From: Clostridiales bacterium
Lineage (GTDB): Bacteria; Bacillota; Clostridia; Peptostreptococcales; Anaerovoracaceae
DNA length: 64,000 bases
Assembly: GCA_012513435.1 (NCBI GenBank)
Contig: JAAZCE010000019.1
Span: 102,507-166,506 of the forward strand
Direction of reading: 5' to 3'
The position numbers were made by a program, and so were the translations under genes. Under the pieces are notes generated by a model, which was not told the origin of the DNA, did no database searches, and saw only the letters and a program-made list of their open reading frames with translations. Position 1 is the first letter of the stretch, and the number at the start of each line of letters is the position of its first letter. Below, piece by piece: positions 34,876 through 44,238 of this stretch.

Positions 34876-36798
34876 ATGGGTAAGACATTAGCGTATAAAA
34901 TTTTGGAGCAGCATTTGGTGGAAGGCCACCTTTCCCCCGGAGAAGAGATAACCATTAAAATAGATCAGACCCTGACTCAGGATTCGACGGGTACTATGGT
35001 ATATCTTCAGCTGGAAGCAATGGAAGTTGATAAAATAAAAACGGAGCTTTCTGTAGCATATATAGATCACAATACTCTGCAGACAGGATTTGAAAATGCA
35101 GACGACCATGAATTCATTAAGAGCGTCGCCAGGCGTCACGGAGTAATATTTTCCAAGCCGGGAAACGGCATCTGCCACCAGCTTCATCTGGAAAACTACG
35201 GGAAGCCCGGCAAAACCCTTATAGGCTCGGATAGCCACACACCTACGGGGGGCGGCCTTGGTATGATAGCCATAGGAGCAGGCGGCCTTGACGTGGCAGT
35301 CGCCATGGCAAAGGGCACCTACAGCCTTACAGCGCCTAAGGTGATAAATGTTCGGCTAAATGGGAAGCTTCGTCCGTGGGTTTCTGCGAAGGACGTTATC
35401 CTATGTGTTCTCAGAGAGCTTTCTGTAAAGGGCGGAGTAGGCAAAATAGTGGAATATACAGGCGAAGGAGTAAAATCCCTGTCCCTTACGGATCGAGCCA
35501 CCATTACCAACATGGGAGCAGAACTTGGTGCTACCACATCTATCTTCCCAAGCGATGAGAACACGAGAGAGTACCTTGAGGCTCAGGGAAGGGGCGGAGA
35601 TTACATTCCTCTGGCAGCAGATGATGATGCGAAATACGATGAAGAATTGGCAATAGATTTAAATGAGCTGGTTCCTCTGGCAGCTATGCCTCACAGTCCG
35701 GACAATGTTGACAGTATAATGAATATAGGACGTATCAAGGTGGATCAGGTAGCAATAGGAAGTTGTACTAATTCTTCATACACCGATTTAATGAAGGTGG
35801 CTGTAATCCTGAAGGGCAAAAAAGTGCATCCTGATGTAAGCCTTGTGATTTCACCGGGCTCAAGCAAGATAACCTCGGAAATGGCACGAAACGGCGCTCT
35901 TGCCGACATAATAAACGCAGGAGCCAGAATTATAGAGAACGCCTGCGGTCCATGTATAGGAATGGGACAGTCTCCAAGGTCAGGAGCCGTATCATTGAGG
36001 ACCTTCAATAGGAACTTTAAGGGTAGAAGTGGAACAAATGATGCCGATGTATATCTTGTAAGTCCTGAAACGGCTGCAATATCCGCTATCAACGGATATC
36101 TTACCGATGGAATGGAATCGGGAGAGGTGCTTTCTGAAATAGGAAAGGGGCGCTTTGAACCTAATGACAACTTCCTAGTGTATCCGGAGGGCTGCAATAA
36201 GGATAATACCGATGTTTCAATGGGGCCTAATATTAAACCATTCCCTAGAAACTCAGCTCTGCCGAAGGATATAGAGGCTAAGGTAGTGCTTTGCGGAGGA
36301 GATAATATTACCACAGATGATATAATGCCGTCTGATTCCAGACTGTTGCCATACAGGTCCAATATACCTCATCTTGCAAACTACTGTTTTGAAAAGATAG
36401 ATGCTGGCTTCGCCGAAAGGTGCAAGAGAGCTAAAAACTGCGCAATAATAGGCGGAGATAATTACGGACAGGGAAGTAGCAGAGAGCATGCCGCTTTGGC
36501 ACCCCTTTACCTGGGAGTGAAGTTTGTTCTTGCCAAATCCTTTGCAAGGATTCACCGTTCTAATTTGATAAACAGCGGTATACTGCCTCTAGTGTTTGAA
36601 AATCCTTCTGATTATGAGGGCATTGAGATCGGAGATGAGCTTATTATCGAGAACGCGCCTGCACAGGTAAAGAAGGATGTAATAGAGGTGGTCAACGTTA
36701 CTAAAAATGTGGCGTATAGGACAATGTCAAAATTTTCGGAGCTTGAAATTCTCATGATTTTCAAGGGCGGTAAGATTAATGCTATTAAGGAGGGCTGA
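34876..36798 (+). CDS. acnA: Aconitate hydratase
   Basis: 640 residues, of the shorter mitochondrial/clostridial type. It interconverts citrate and isocitrate through a [4Fe-4S] cluster. Cluster ligands are in IGSCTNSSYTDL and NACGPCIGMGQSPRSGAVS; substrate-binding segments are LIGSDSHTPTGGGLGM and, in the C-terminal swivel domain, IIGGDNYGQGSSREHAALAP. GGAGGGAG precedes the ATG. The next gene is isocitrate dehydrogenase, beginning 2 bases after its stop, so both work in the oxidative branch toward 2-oxoglutarate. No citrate synthase lies in the window. Confidence 0.97.
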   Translation: MGKTLAYKILEQHLVEGHLSPGEEITIKIDQTLTQDSTGTMVYLQLEAMEVDKIKTELSVAYIDHNTLQTGFENADDHEFIKSVARRHGVIFSKPGNGICHQLHLENYGKPGKTLIGSDSHTPTGGGLGMIAIGAGGLDVAVAMAKGTYSLTAPKVINVRLNGKLRPWVSAKDVILCVLRELSVKGGVGKIVEYTGEGVKSLSLTDRATITNMGAELGATTSIFPSDENTREYLEAQGRGGDYIPLAADDDAKYDEELAIDLNELVPLAAMPHSPDNVDSIMNIGRIKVDQVAIGSCTNSSYTDLMKVAVILKGKKVHPDVSLVISPGSSKITSEMARNGALADIINAGARIIENACGPCIGMGQSPRSGAVSLRTFNRNFKGRSGTNDADVYLVSPETAAISAINGYLTDGMESGEVLSEIGKGRFEPNDNFLVYPEGCNKDNTDVSMGPNIKPFPRNSALPKDIEAKVVLCGGDNITTDDIMPSDSRLLPYRSNIPHLANYCFEKIDAGFAERCKRAKNCAIIGGDNYGQGSSREHAALAPLYLGVKFVLAKSFARIHRSNLINSGILPLVFENPSDYEGIEIGDELIIENAPAQVKKDVIEVVNVTKNVAYRTMSKFSELEILMIFKGGKINAIKEG

Positions 36799-36799
36799 A

Positions 36800-37927
36800 A
36801 TGCCATATGTTGAAGACTTTAAACAGATAATAGAAGAACAGCTGGCAAGAGTGCAGCGAATAAAAGAAGGCGGCGATGCTACGGATTTTTCGGCTAAGGA
36901 TAAGATAGTGATAGGAATCGTAGGCGGGGACGGAATAGGTCCTGTAATTATGCAATCTGTAAGGGAGATACTACAGAAACTTCTTGCCGAAGAGATAGCT
37001 TCGGGAAAGATTCAGCTGAGAAGAATCGAAGGGCTTACTCTTGAGAACAGAATAGCCAAGATGGAAACGGTTCCCCAGGACGTGCTTGAGGCCATCAAGG
37101 AATGCGACCTGCTGCTCAAAGGTCCTACCACCACACCGGGAAAAGGTGATAATCTGCCTAATATAGAAAGTGCCAATGTGAAGCTGAGAAGAGAACTTGA
37201 CCTCTTTGCAAACGTAAGGCCTGTTGCCATTCCGGAAAAGAACATTGACTGGATATTTTACAGAGAAAATACCGAAGGTGAATACGCCCTTGGGAGCAGA
37301 GGCGTGAATATAGGGGACGAAATATCCGTAGACTTTAAGGTTACCACAGATGTAGGAACTATACGCCTCGCTAGAGCTGCTTATGAGTACGCTAAAAACA
37401 ACGGAAATAAAAACGTGTCCATCGTGACCAAGGCCAATATTATGAAGAAGACTGACGGTAAGTTTCTCAAGCTCTGCTATGACGTGGCTAAGGATTATCC
37501 GCAGATAAATACAGACGATTGGTATGTGGATATTATGGCGGCTAATCTGATAAATGATCAGATAAACAGCAGATTCAATGTGTTTATACTGCCAAATCTT
37601 TACGGTGACATCATTACCGATGAAGCGGCCCAGATGCAGGGCGGCGTAGGGACGGCAGGAAGTGCCAATATCGGAAACAAATATGCTATGTTTGAAGCAA
37701 TTCATGGTTCAGCGCCTCGGATGGTTGAAGAGGGCATCAAGGATTATGCTAATCCGGCCAGTATAAACAGAGCCTCTGTCATGATGCTCAGGCACATGGG
37801 GCTTGCATCCAAGGCTGAGAAGCTGGAAAGGGCTCTTGATGTAGCAGCCTCAGAGCTTGATATGCCGGGAGATGGCACGGGAAACACAGCTGAGGAGTTT
37901 ACGCAATTCGTATTGGAAAGGATATGA
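36800..37927 (+). CDS. Isocitrate dehydrogenase (isocitrate/isopropylmalate family, probably NAD-dependent)
   Basis: 375 residues. N-terminal VIGIVGGDGIGPVIMQSVRE; substrate Arg/Tyr region RRELDLFANVRPVAIPEKNI and YRENTEGEYALGSRG; metal-binding LPNLYGDIITDEAAQMQGGV. Length and the serine-poor substrate loop fit the short NAD-type enzymes; the close link with aconitase favours isocitrate over isopropylmalate. The start is ATG 36800, whose AAGGAGG lies in the end of acnA. A 2-oxoglutarate supply for glutamate synthesis is the likely job. Confidence 0.88.
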   Translation: MPYVEDFKQIIEEQLARVQRIKEGGDATDFSAKDKIVIGIVGGDGIGPVIMQSVREILQKLLAEEIASGKIQLRRIEGLTLENRIAKMETVPQDVLEAIKECDLLLKGPTTTPGKGDNLPNIESANVKLRRELDLFANVRPVAIPEKNIDWIFYRENTEGEYALGSRGVNIGDEISVDFKVTTDVGTIRLARAAYEYAKNNGNKNVSIVTKANIMKKTDGKFLKLCYDVAKDYPQINTDDWYVDIMAANLINDQINSRFNVFILPNLYGDIITDEAAQMQGGVGTAGSANIGNKYAMFEAIHGSAPRMVEEGIKDYANPASINRASVMMLRHMGLASKAEKLERALDVAASELDMPGDGTGNTAEEFTQFVLERI

Positions 37928-37939
37928 TTGGTGATGTAG

Positions 37940-38602
37940 ATGGTATTGTATAAGTTTTCTGATGACACAGAGTTGAGCAACGCTCCTCTTTCCAACAGCC
38001 TGCTTTCTAAACTTCAGCGGGACATACTGACCGGCAAGATGAAGCCGGGACAAAAGCTTACAGAGCAGGAGCTTTGCAAGGCATACGAAGTCAGCAGAAC
38101 TCCCGTAAGAGAAGCCCTGAGACAGCTTGAAACAGATGGACTTGTGGAAAACATACTTAACCGGGGCGCTTTTGTGGTAGGCATGACGGATCAGGATTAT
38201 GAGGACATGTTTGAGCTGCGAAAGGCATATGAAGTTCAGGCGGTAAAATGGGCCATAGAACGTATTACAGACGAAGAAATGGATAAGCTGGAGGAGACCT
38301 TTGAATTTATGGAATTTTACACCATGAGAAATGATATCAGCAAAATGCTTACCATTAATACCGGATTTCATCAGGTCATATATGAAGCATCCCACAACAG
38401 GATGCTTCAAAAGCTGCTGTCCTCATATCAGAATTTCCTGAAATACAAGGGGATAGAAGCTGTGTACGACGATAATTACTTAAGCACCGTTTTGGAAGAG
38501 CACCGGGCCATTTTTAGAGCCTTTACGGATAGAGATGTAAAGGCAGGAGCCTTAGCCATGGAAATGCACATAAGCCGCGCAAAAGAGCGAAGATGCGGGT
38601 AG
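37940..38602 (+). CDS. GntR-family regulator, FCD (FadR) subfamily
   Basis: 220 residues. N-terminal winged helix (LLSKLQRDILTGKMKPGQKL; ELCKAYEVSRTPVREALRQL) and an all-helical FCD domain with metal-binding His positions in NTGFHQVIYEASHN and MEMHISRAKE. Such regulators usually sense a small organic acid. It is the third gene of the aconitase-isocitrate dehydrogenase operon, 12 bases after it, and the GTATAC-type operator at the promoter suggests autoregulation by a tricarboxylate (inference). Confidence 0.9.
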   Translation: MVLYKFSDDTELSNAPLSNSLLSKLQRDILTGKMKPGQKLTEQELCKAYEVSRTPVREALRQLETDGLVENILNRGAFVVGMTDQDYEDMFELRKAYEVQAVKWAIERITDEEMDKLEETFEFMEFYTMRNDISKMLTINTGFHQVIYEASHNRMLQKLLSSYQNFLKYKGIEAVYDDNYLSTVLEEHRAIFRAFTDRDVKAGALAMEMHISRAKERRCG

Positions 38603-38608
38603 CATCCA

Positions 38609-39817
38609 TCACAGCAGACCGTTTTGCAGCAGGAAATTAGCGGCCTGAACGTCATGCTCCAGCAGCTTGAACAACGAAGGCTTAAGAAAAATGCTGTTTG
38701 CCTGGTCCTTTTTAAGGCTGTCGGCAATATAACAAAGAATAGATATGCGAAGTTCACCGTCACTCAAGTCATGTGAGATTTGGGTGACTATTTCTTTTAT
38801 TTTAAGGCTGGTGTTGAGAGCATATATTCCGTATCGACTACTTCCTCGATAGCTTGCAATTGAATCATCCAAAGCGGCGAGCAGTGTTTTCCTGTTGTAT
38901 ATACGGGTAGGGTCTAACTCCAAAATATTAGCGGCCATATCGGCTCCCATCAGGCCATGACTGCTAAAGCAGCCCTTTTCAAAGGTAAAGACGCTTCCGT
39001 CGTATTTTCCAAAGGCTCTCATGGCATCCAGATAACCTAGGCGCATTATTCTCTCGGTATTCTTTTTATCAAAGAGGAGGAAATTCCCTAAATCGTGAGG
39101 GCTTTTGATAATGCGGAAGTCATGGGCTTCTTTCTCAGCCCTTTTTATAGTATCTTTTCTAATAAACCCTGCAGCCTCAAGGTTTACGGCTATTATATCT
39201 GTAGCTCCGTTGTTCAGAGCCATGGAAACAGGCATATTGTCACTGTAGCCGCCGTCAATATAGGTTGTGCCATCTATAGTGCATTTTTGAACGGCAGGAA
39301 AGCATGAAGCACTTGCTATTATATAGTTTACAAGGCAGCCTTGGGGAATATCATTAAGGCTCAGGAATCTTCCACTAAATCCAGGAAAGGCAGTAGCCAC
39401 AAGACCGTAAATAAGACCGGAGGCTCTAACCTTTTTTTCATCCACATATTTATTCAGCAGGCCGAGAAGTCCCGTGTTGCCGGCGCCGCCGCTGAGTACG
39501 ATTTCTTTGGCGTAAGCTATGGCGTTTTCCGCAGGCATTCCGGCTATATTGAGGTCGGAGATTTTTTCTTTGACGTTTTCAGGAATTTCCTCCTTGGCAT
39601 CGTCAATATCGAATATCATATCTGTTTCCATCTGGAGCCAAAGGTTCTTGCTCAGCTCAAGATTACCCTGGGCTATCATAGCAGAGTTTATCGCTCCAAC
39701 TGATGTTCCGAAGACCATATCAGGTTTAATATCAAGTTCACGCAGAGCTTCCCAGACTCCTATCTGATATCCTCCACGGCTGCCGCCGCCGCTTAGCACA
39801 AGTGCAACTTTTTTCAT
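38609..39817 (-). CDS. Patatin-like phospholipase
   Basis: 402 residues. Patatin core: oxyanion hole GGGSRGGYQIGVWEAL, nucleophile Ser in FGTSVGAINSAM, and catalytic Asp in YIDGGYSDNMPV. There is no signal peptide, so it is cytoplasmic or peripheral, as for the bacterial RssA/YchK group, which may cleave acyl chains from phospholipids. A C-terminal helical extension of about 120 residues is unassigned. It converges with the GntR gene. No cyclase or other anti-phage partner is next to it. Confidence 0.9.
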   Translation of the reverse strand: MKKVALVLSGGGSRGGYQIGVWEALRELDIKPDMVFGTSVGAINSAMIAQGNLELSKNLWLQMETDMIFDIDDAKEEIPENVKEKISDLNIAGMPAENAIAYAKEIVLSGGAGNTGLLGLLNKYVDEKKVRASGLIYGLVATAFPGFSGRFLSLNDIPQGCLVNYIIASASCFPAVQKCTIDGTTYIDGGYSDNMPVSMALNNGATDIIAVNLEAAGFIRKDTIKRAEKEAHDFRIIKSPHDLGNFLLFDKKNTERIMRLGYLDAMRAFGKYDGSVFTFEKGCFSSHGLMGADMAANILELDPTRIYNRKTLLAALDDSIASYRGSSRYGIYALNTSLKIKEIVTQISHDLSDGELRISILCYIADSLKKDQANSIFLKPSLFKLLEHDVQAANFLLQNGLL

Positions 39818-39945
39818 ACCTTCTCAACCTCCCGTTACTGTATATCTAATAATTACCATAAATCTCAATAAATTGCAAACTGAATTACGGTAAGGATGGT
39901 ATCAAGTTTTTGTGGAGCTTTTTGTTGACAACTCTAAAGTGTTAA

Positions 39946-40170
39946 TTGAGTAAGATCGAGCAAAAGCTCCTTCACATACTTGTGAAAAATCCGGGAGCTA
40001 CCCTTACAAGGGAAAGGCTTATAGATTACGTCTGGTCCTACTGCAGGGAGTACGTTGATGAAAACGTTCTTTCTGTAACCATAAAAAGGCTCCGGGACAA
40101 GCTGGAGGATGAACCTTCAAGGCCTAAACATATTAGGACAGTGTACGAGATGGGTATGTATGGGCGGTGA
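39946..40170 (+). pseudogene. Remnant: DNA-binding domain of a response regulator
   Basis: 74 residues that match only the C-terminal winged helix of an OmpR-type regulator (SKIEQKLLHILVKNPGATLT; DENVLSVTIKRLRDKLEDEP), with the expected GIGY end altered to MGMYGR. The receiver domain is missing and there is no ribosome binding site. It is the first piece of a decayed locus. Confidence 0.8.
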
Positions 40171-40193
40171 AAGAATGGTAAGCTCGGCAATAG

Positions 40194-40870
40194 ATAGAGA
40201 GCATTATAGAAACTCTTGGACTGGAGGAGAAACTTCAAAGTCTTCCCAACAACCTTTCGGGCGGTCCGCAGCAGAGAGTTGCCATAGCAAGAGCACTGGC
40301 ATCCAAGCCCAATATTTTGCTTGCCGATGAGCCTACCGGTAACCTGGACAGCAAGACCAGCCAGGACTTTAAGCTATGCGGCTTATGGGAAGGCAGCGAT
40401 TCTATGGCAGCCAGTCAGGTGTTCCTTTCCAGACAGTACAGCGACCTGGTTGCCCCTGTAATAGATGTGCCTATTTATGAGAGCGGCAGCACGAATTTCG
40501 AAGGGACTATAAGCCCATCCATTTGGTTCTGCTCCTCCTGGGATATAGATTCACAGATGGCGGACCTTAAGGATAGATGCGGGTTCGATGAAGAGGTTAA
40601 TTGGGCATACACCACATAGGACATCAGGTTTTACGGACTTCTCAAAAACATAGGAATCACAAGGGCACAGCTTAAACACATAGTGCGCCGTCAAGCTTTG
40701 AGTCTTTGCATAGTAGGAATACCGGCAGGGCTTGTCATGGGATATATGATAGGACGGCTTCTCATGCCTACGGTGCTTAAGGTTACGGATATGGCGGAGG
40801 ATTTCGTTATAACCGTAAATCCCCTTGTCTTCGTGGGAGCGGCAGCCTTCGCTCTATTGACAGATTGATG
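40194..40870 (+). pseudogene. Remnant: chimera of ABC transporter ATPase and FtsX-type permease
   Basis: One reading frame, interrupted by a TAG at 40618, contains in order: the C-terminal part of an ABC ATPase ([20 protein letters not shown], with Pro replacing the first Gln of the signature; [17 protein letters not shown]), an abrupt join to extracellular permease sequence ([20 protein letters not shown]), then after the stop a permease end (YGLLKNIGITRAQLKHIVRR and two hydrophobic helices). The Walker A half, the kinase gene expected between the regulator and the ATPase, and most of the permease are deleted. It corresponds to a BceRSAB/VraFG-like peptide-resistance or similar locus. Confidence 0.8.
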
Positions 40871-41003
40871 TGGGATAGCATAGAGCTGGCTCCGGGACAG
40901 ACTCTGGATAAGGAGAAATTCAGTACGGGAGACCATGTGCTGGCTACGTCATTTTATGATACAGGCGGACGAAGGTATTACGAGCCGGCAGAAAAAGTAT
41001 GTT
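40871..41003 (+). pseudogene. Remnant: extracellular permease segment in another frame
   Basis: The frame shifts after 40865 and encodes ELAPGQTLDKEKFSTGDHVL and SFYDTGGRRYYEPAEKV, typical of the extracellular part of an ABC permease, which would normally lie before the C-terminal helices found upstream here. The order is therefore scrambled or a second permease was present. Confidence 0.55.
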
Positions 41004-41024
41004 GGCTTCGGCTTCACATGCGCG

Positions 41025-41124
41025 CCCCCTCCATGAGTTTTTTGTTTAACTGCTCTTGAGAATACCGTATTTGTTTCACTTATTGCCTATGGGAGACTAT
41101 AATCGGACCCCCTTCATGAGTTTT
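41025..41124 (+). repeat. Pair of 17-bp direct repeats beside the relic locus
   Basis: CCCCCTCCATGAGTTTT (41025-41041) and CCCCCTTCATGAGTTTT (41108-41124) differ at one base and lie 83 bases apart. They might be footprints of a lost mobile element. The rest of 41125-41315 is AT-rich and shows no gene. Confidence 0.4.
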
Positions 41125-41315
41125 CTTATATGACATAAAAAATAAGTCAGTGATTGCCACGTACAAACGATTTTTTTTACGTATTATTTGGGTAAAACTC
41201 AGTGTTCAAGCCACATAGGTCTCTTAATATTGAATTAAAATCCGAAAATACGATGTTTTGTAAATAATAAATACTAAAACTCAGTGAATATAAGGGAATA
41301 AACACACGTTTTTAC

Positions 41316-41344
41316 TTGAACAAGTGTTCGCTAAGTGCTAAAAT
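41316..41344 (+). promoter_or_regulatory. SOS-type promoter: LexA box over the -35 element
   Basis: TTGAAC (41316-41321), 17 bases, TAAAAT (41339-41344) form a sigma-A promoter. TGAACAAGTGTTCG (41317-41330) matches the Bacillus/Clostridium LexA box (CGAAC-N4-GTTCG) except for its first base, and covers the -35. It precedes a two-gene DNA repair operon, as expected for SOS control. Confidence 0.7.
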
Positions 41345-41387
41345 ATACTTACGCTTAAAGTATTTGTATTTTTTCGGAGGGGTACCT

Positions 41388-42848
41388 ATGGAAGCTATTA
41401 TGGAAAAACTCAAGATATTGGCAGATAGTGCCAAATACGATGTTTCCTGTTCCAGCAGCGGCGTCGGGCGTGATAACAACGCGACTATCGGCAGCGCCCA
41501 TGCATCGGGCATCTGTCATTCGTGGGGAGCTGACGGCAGATGTATTTCTCTGCTGAAGGTGCTGTTCACCAACAAATGTGCGTATAACTGTGAATATTGC
41601 GTGAACAAGCGAACCAACGATTTTCCGAGAGCCAGCTTTGAGCCCGAGGAGCTGGCAAAGCTGACCATAGAATTTTACAGGAGAAATTATATCGAAGGCC
41701 TGTTCCTAAGCTCTGCGGTAGAAGTTTCGCCCGATTACACAGCTGAAAGGATTTTGGAATCTCTCAGGCTGCTCAGGTATGAATACGGCTTCGCCGGTTA
41801 CATTCATGCCAAAATAATTCCCGGAGTATCTCCCGAAATACTTCATCAGATAGGTCTTGTGGCAGATAGACTCAGCGTCAATATAGAGCTGCCCACATCC
41901 GAGAGCCTGGAGGTGCTGGCTCCTCAGAAACGACCAAAAGCAATTTTTTCTCCCATGAGGCAGATAACCAATTCACTTATCGAGCGGAACGCCCTCAAGG
42001 GTCCTGGTACCATGTTCAAGGGGCAGGAGCTAAATACAGCAGGCAATTATTTGGGAAATGGAGCCACAGATAGGAATGTGACGGCAGGAGGTTCCCCGCT
42101 GCTCGGTGCTTCTTCCGCAGGGGCAGGAAGCTCATTAAGAGGCAATTCACTGGCACTTGGCAGAGGAGTCTCAAGGCGCAAGGAAAGCTTTGCTCCCGCA
42201 GGACAGACCACTCAGATGATAATAGGTGTGGGAGGGGAGACGGATCAGAGTATTCTCACAACTGGAGAAAATTTATACAGGACCTTTAAGATGAAGAGGG
42301 TTTACTATTCGGCATATATCCCCGTAGTTGATTCCCCTGTGCTGCCCGACAAGGAAACTGCACCGCCTCTTGCAAGAGAGCATAGGATATATCAGGCCGA
42401 CTGGCTTCTCAGGTTCTACGGATTTTCGGTGGGAGAGTTGTTTAAGGGCGGCGAGGCCAACCTAGACCCGGATTTGGACCCAAAGGTAATATGGGCATTG
42501 CGAAATCTTGAGCAATTCCCTGTGGAGGTCAACAAAGCGTCATATCAGAGCCTCATGCGAATACCAGGCATAGGAGCTATTTCAGCCAAGCGAATAGTAA
42601 GGCAGCGAAGATTCGCCGCAGTGCAGTACGACGATCTGAAGAAGATGGGCGTGGTTTTGAAGCGCGCTAAATACTTTTTGACATGCTCCGGGAAGTATTA
42701 CGGAGATAGAGTCTTTGAGCCGGAGGTTATCAAGAATTCCATGCTGCAGATGGAAAACGGTTTGCAGCTTTCTCTATTTGACAATGGATGGAACAGACTA
42801 GAGGAAGGAGCAAGACAGGAGAAGCTTGCCTTCGCAGGAGTGATTTGA
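41388..42848 (+). CDS. Putative DNA modification/repair radical SAM protein (SplB-like)
   Basis: 486 residues from the ATG at 41388 (GGAGGGG upstream; the longer frame from a TTG at 41316 would start inside the promoter). Radical SAM motif CX3CX2C in NKCAYNCEYCVNKRTN, preceded by ASGICHSWGADGRCISLLKV; the C-terminus has a helix-hairpin-helix DNA-binding element (RIPGIGAISAKRIVRQRRF). It belongs to the family annotated 'putative DNA modification/repair radical SAM protein', related to spore photoproduct lyase. A low-complexity insertion rich in Gly, Ala and Ser (about residues 210-265) interrupts the barrel. It overlaps its partner gene at TGATG. Confidence 0.88.
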   Translation: MEAIMEKLKILADSAKYDVSCSSSGVGRDNNATIGSAHASGICHSWGADGRCISLLKVLFTNKCAYNCEYCVNKRTNDFPRASFEPEELAKLTIEFYRRNYIEGLFLSSAVEVSPDYTAERILESLRLLRYEYGFAGYIHAKIIPGVSPEILHQIGLVADRLSVNIELPTSESLEVLAPQKRPKAIFSPMRQITNSLIERNALKGPGTMFKGQELNTAGNYLGNGATDRNVTAGGSPLLGASSAGAGSSLRGNSLALGRGVSRRKESFAPAGQTTQMIIGVGGETDQSILTTGENLYRTFKMKRVYYSAYIPVVDSPVLPDKETAPPLAREHRIYQADWLLRFYGFSVGELFKGGEANLDPDLDPKVIWALRNLEQFPVEVNKASYQSLMRIPGIGAISAKRIVRQRRFAAVQYDDLKKMGVVLKRAKYFLTCSGKYYGDRVFEPEVIKNSMLQMENGLQLSLFDNGWNRLEEGARQEKLAFAGVI

Positions 42849-43588
42849 TGAAAGATTATCTTTACGACGGAACATTTGAAGGGCTGCTGACCTGCATATA
42901 CCATAATTATTATACGGAAAAAGCGTCAGGCATATTCGATGTCAAATCTTACCAGCCTAGCATGTTAAACGGGTTCGACGAAATAGCCACGGAAGAGGAC
43001 AAGGCTATGAGGGTTTATGATGCCATAGATAAGAAGATCTCGCCCTATGCCCTGAGGAGGATTTATCGCGTATTTCTTTCCAATGACGAAGGAAAAGAAA
43101 CAAAAATACTTAAATACGTGGTTCTGGGCTTCAAGGTAGGGCGTAGCATATCCAGTCTTCACGGCAACACCGTAGTCTTCGATGTGCAGGCCATAGACAA
43201 GAAAATATGGGCGGAAAGGGAAAGGATGCTGCAGTTCGTCAGGTTTTCCGGCATGAAAGGCGGCATGCTTTACGCCCCCATAGAGCCAGACAACGACGTT
43301 TTAGAGCTGATTGCCGAGCATTTTTGCGACAGGCTGAAGAATGAGCCCTTCATAATTCACGACGTGAAAAGGGACAAGGCAATATTCGCATATCACAGGC
43401 AGTGGTATGTTGCGTCCTTTAACCGAAACGAGGTACCCGAAGAAAGCTCAGAGGAAATAATCTATAAGAAGCTTTGGAAAAACTATTTTGACAATATCGC
43501 TATTATGGAACGTAAGAATCCGCGATGCCAGAAGAACTTCATGCCCGTAAGATACTGGAAGCACTTGACGGAATGTACGACCCAATAG
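42848..43588 (+). CDS. TIGR03915/DUF4130 family putative DNA repair protein
   Basis: 246 residues, starting MKDYLYDGTFEGLLTCIYHN, then VYDAIDKKISPYALRRIYRV and the conserved end KNPRCQKNFMPVRYWKHLTE. This family is the constant partner of the SplB-like radical SAM protein, and the start codon overlaps its stop (TGATG), so the two are made together. A uracil-DNA-glycosylase-like fold has been proposed for the family; activity is not proven. Longer upstream starts lie inside the partner gene and are rejected. Confidence 0.87.
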   Translation: MKDYLYDGTFEGLLTCIYHNYYTEKASGIFDVKSYQPSMLNGFDEIATEEDKAMRVYDAIDKKISPYALRRIYRVFLSNDEGKETKILKYVVLGFKVGRSISSLHGNTVVFDVQAIDKKIWAERERMLQFVRFSGMKGGMLYAPIEPDNDVLELIAEHFCDRLKNEPFIIHDVKRDKAIFAYHRQWYVASFNRNEVPEESSEEIIYKKLWKNYFDNIAIMERKNPRCQKNFMPVRYWKHLTECTTQ

Positions 43589-43625
43589 GGGCGTAATCCG
43601 CTGTCAAGCTACAGGAGGCTTAAGT

Positions 43626-44105
43626 CTACCGCACACCCTCCAGCTTCAGCAGATATTCCTTTATATGCAGTCCGCCGCCGTAGCCTACAAGGCTACCGTC
43701 TGAGCCTATAACTCTGTGGCAGGGAATGACTATCATTATAGGGTTGCGATTGTTGGCAAGCCCAACTGCACGAGGTCCCTTGGGGCAGCCGATACGAACA
43801 GCGATATCCTTGTAGGTTACGGTCTCGCCGTAAGGAACTTCACACAGAGCAGCCCAGTCCTTTTTCTGAAAATCGGTACCCTTAGGCGCCAAAGGCAAAT
43901 CAAAATCCCTGAGGAAGCCTGCGAAATAATCCTTTAGCTGATTCACCGCACGGTCAAGGAGAGGCGTCGATTTTTCCTGACCGCCGCCGTTCAAGAGCTC
44001 TTCCATACATATCTCATCCAGCAAATCGATGTTTGTGAGCGCGTTGTTTTCTTCGACGATTATTAAAGTCCCCACGGGAGTTTTTATAGTGCAATAGTAT
44101 TTCAT
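43626..44105 (-). CDS. ogt: Methylated-DNA--[protein]-cysteine S-methyltransferase
   Basis: 159 residues. The acceptor Cys is in the canonical IVIPCHRVIGSDGSLVGYGG; the helix-turn-helix/Arg-finger region is CPKGPRAVGLANNRNP. It removes alkyl groups from O6-methylguanine in one suicide step. The ATG at 44105 has AGGAGGTAG before it. It converges with the repair pair above, adding to a small DNA repair cluster, but it has its own upstream region without a LexA box. Confidence 0.96.
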   Translation of the reverse strand: MKYYCTIKTPVGTLIIVEENNALTNIDLLDEICMEELLNGGGQEKSTPLLDRAVNQLKDYFAGFLRDFDLPLAPKGTDFQKKDWAALCEVPYGETVTYKDIAVRIGCPKGPRAVGLANNRNPIMIVIPCHRVIGSDGSLVGYGGGLHIKEYLLKLEGVR

Positions 44106-44238
44106 ATCTACCTCCTGACCGGCCAATATGCAGAACTATCAGTTTGTTATTAAACTAACACAAATCACGATAATGAGCAAGGAATTGTATTAAATTATGT
44201 GTTATAATCAAAGACAGAGGAAAGGACAGGTGAAAGCT

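Noticed and set aside
36971..37705. Antisense frame of 244 codons opposite isocitrate dehydrogenase
   Set aside because: Same reasoning: fully covered by a well-supported gene, no start signals and no recognisable domain.
38609..39817. Patatin as a CBASS-type anti-phage effector
   Set aside because: No nucleotide cyclase, CARF/SAVED or ubiquitin-like partner is adjacent; it looks like an ordinary RssA-type protein.
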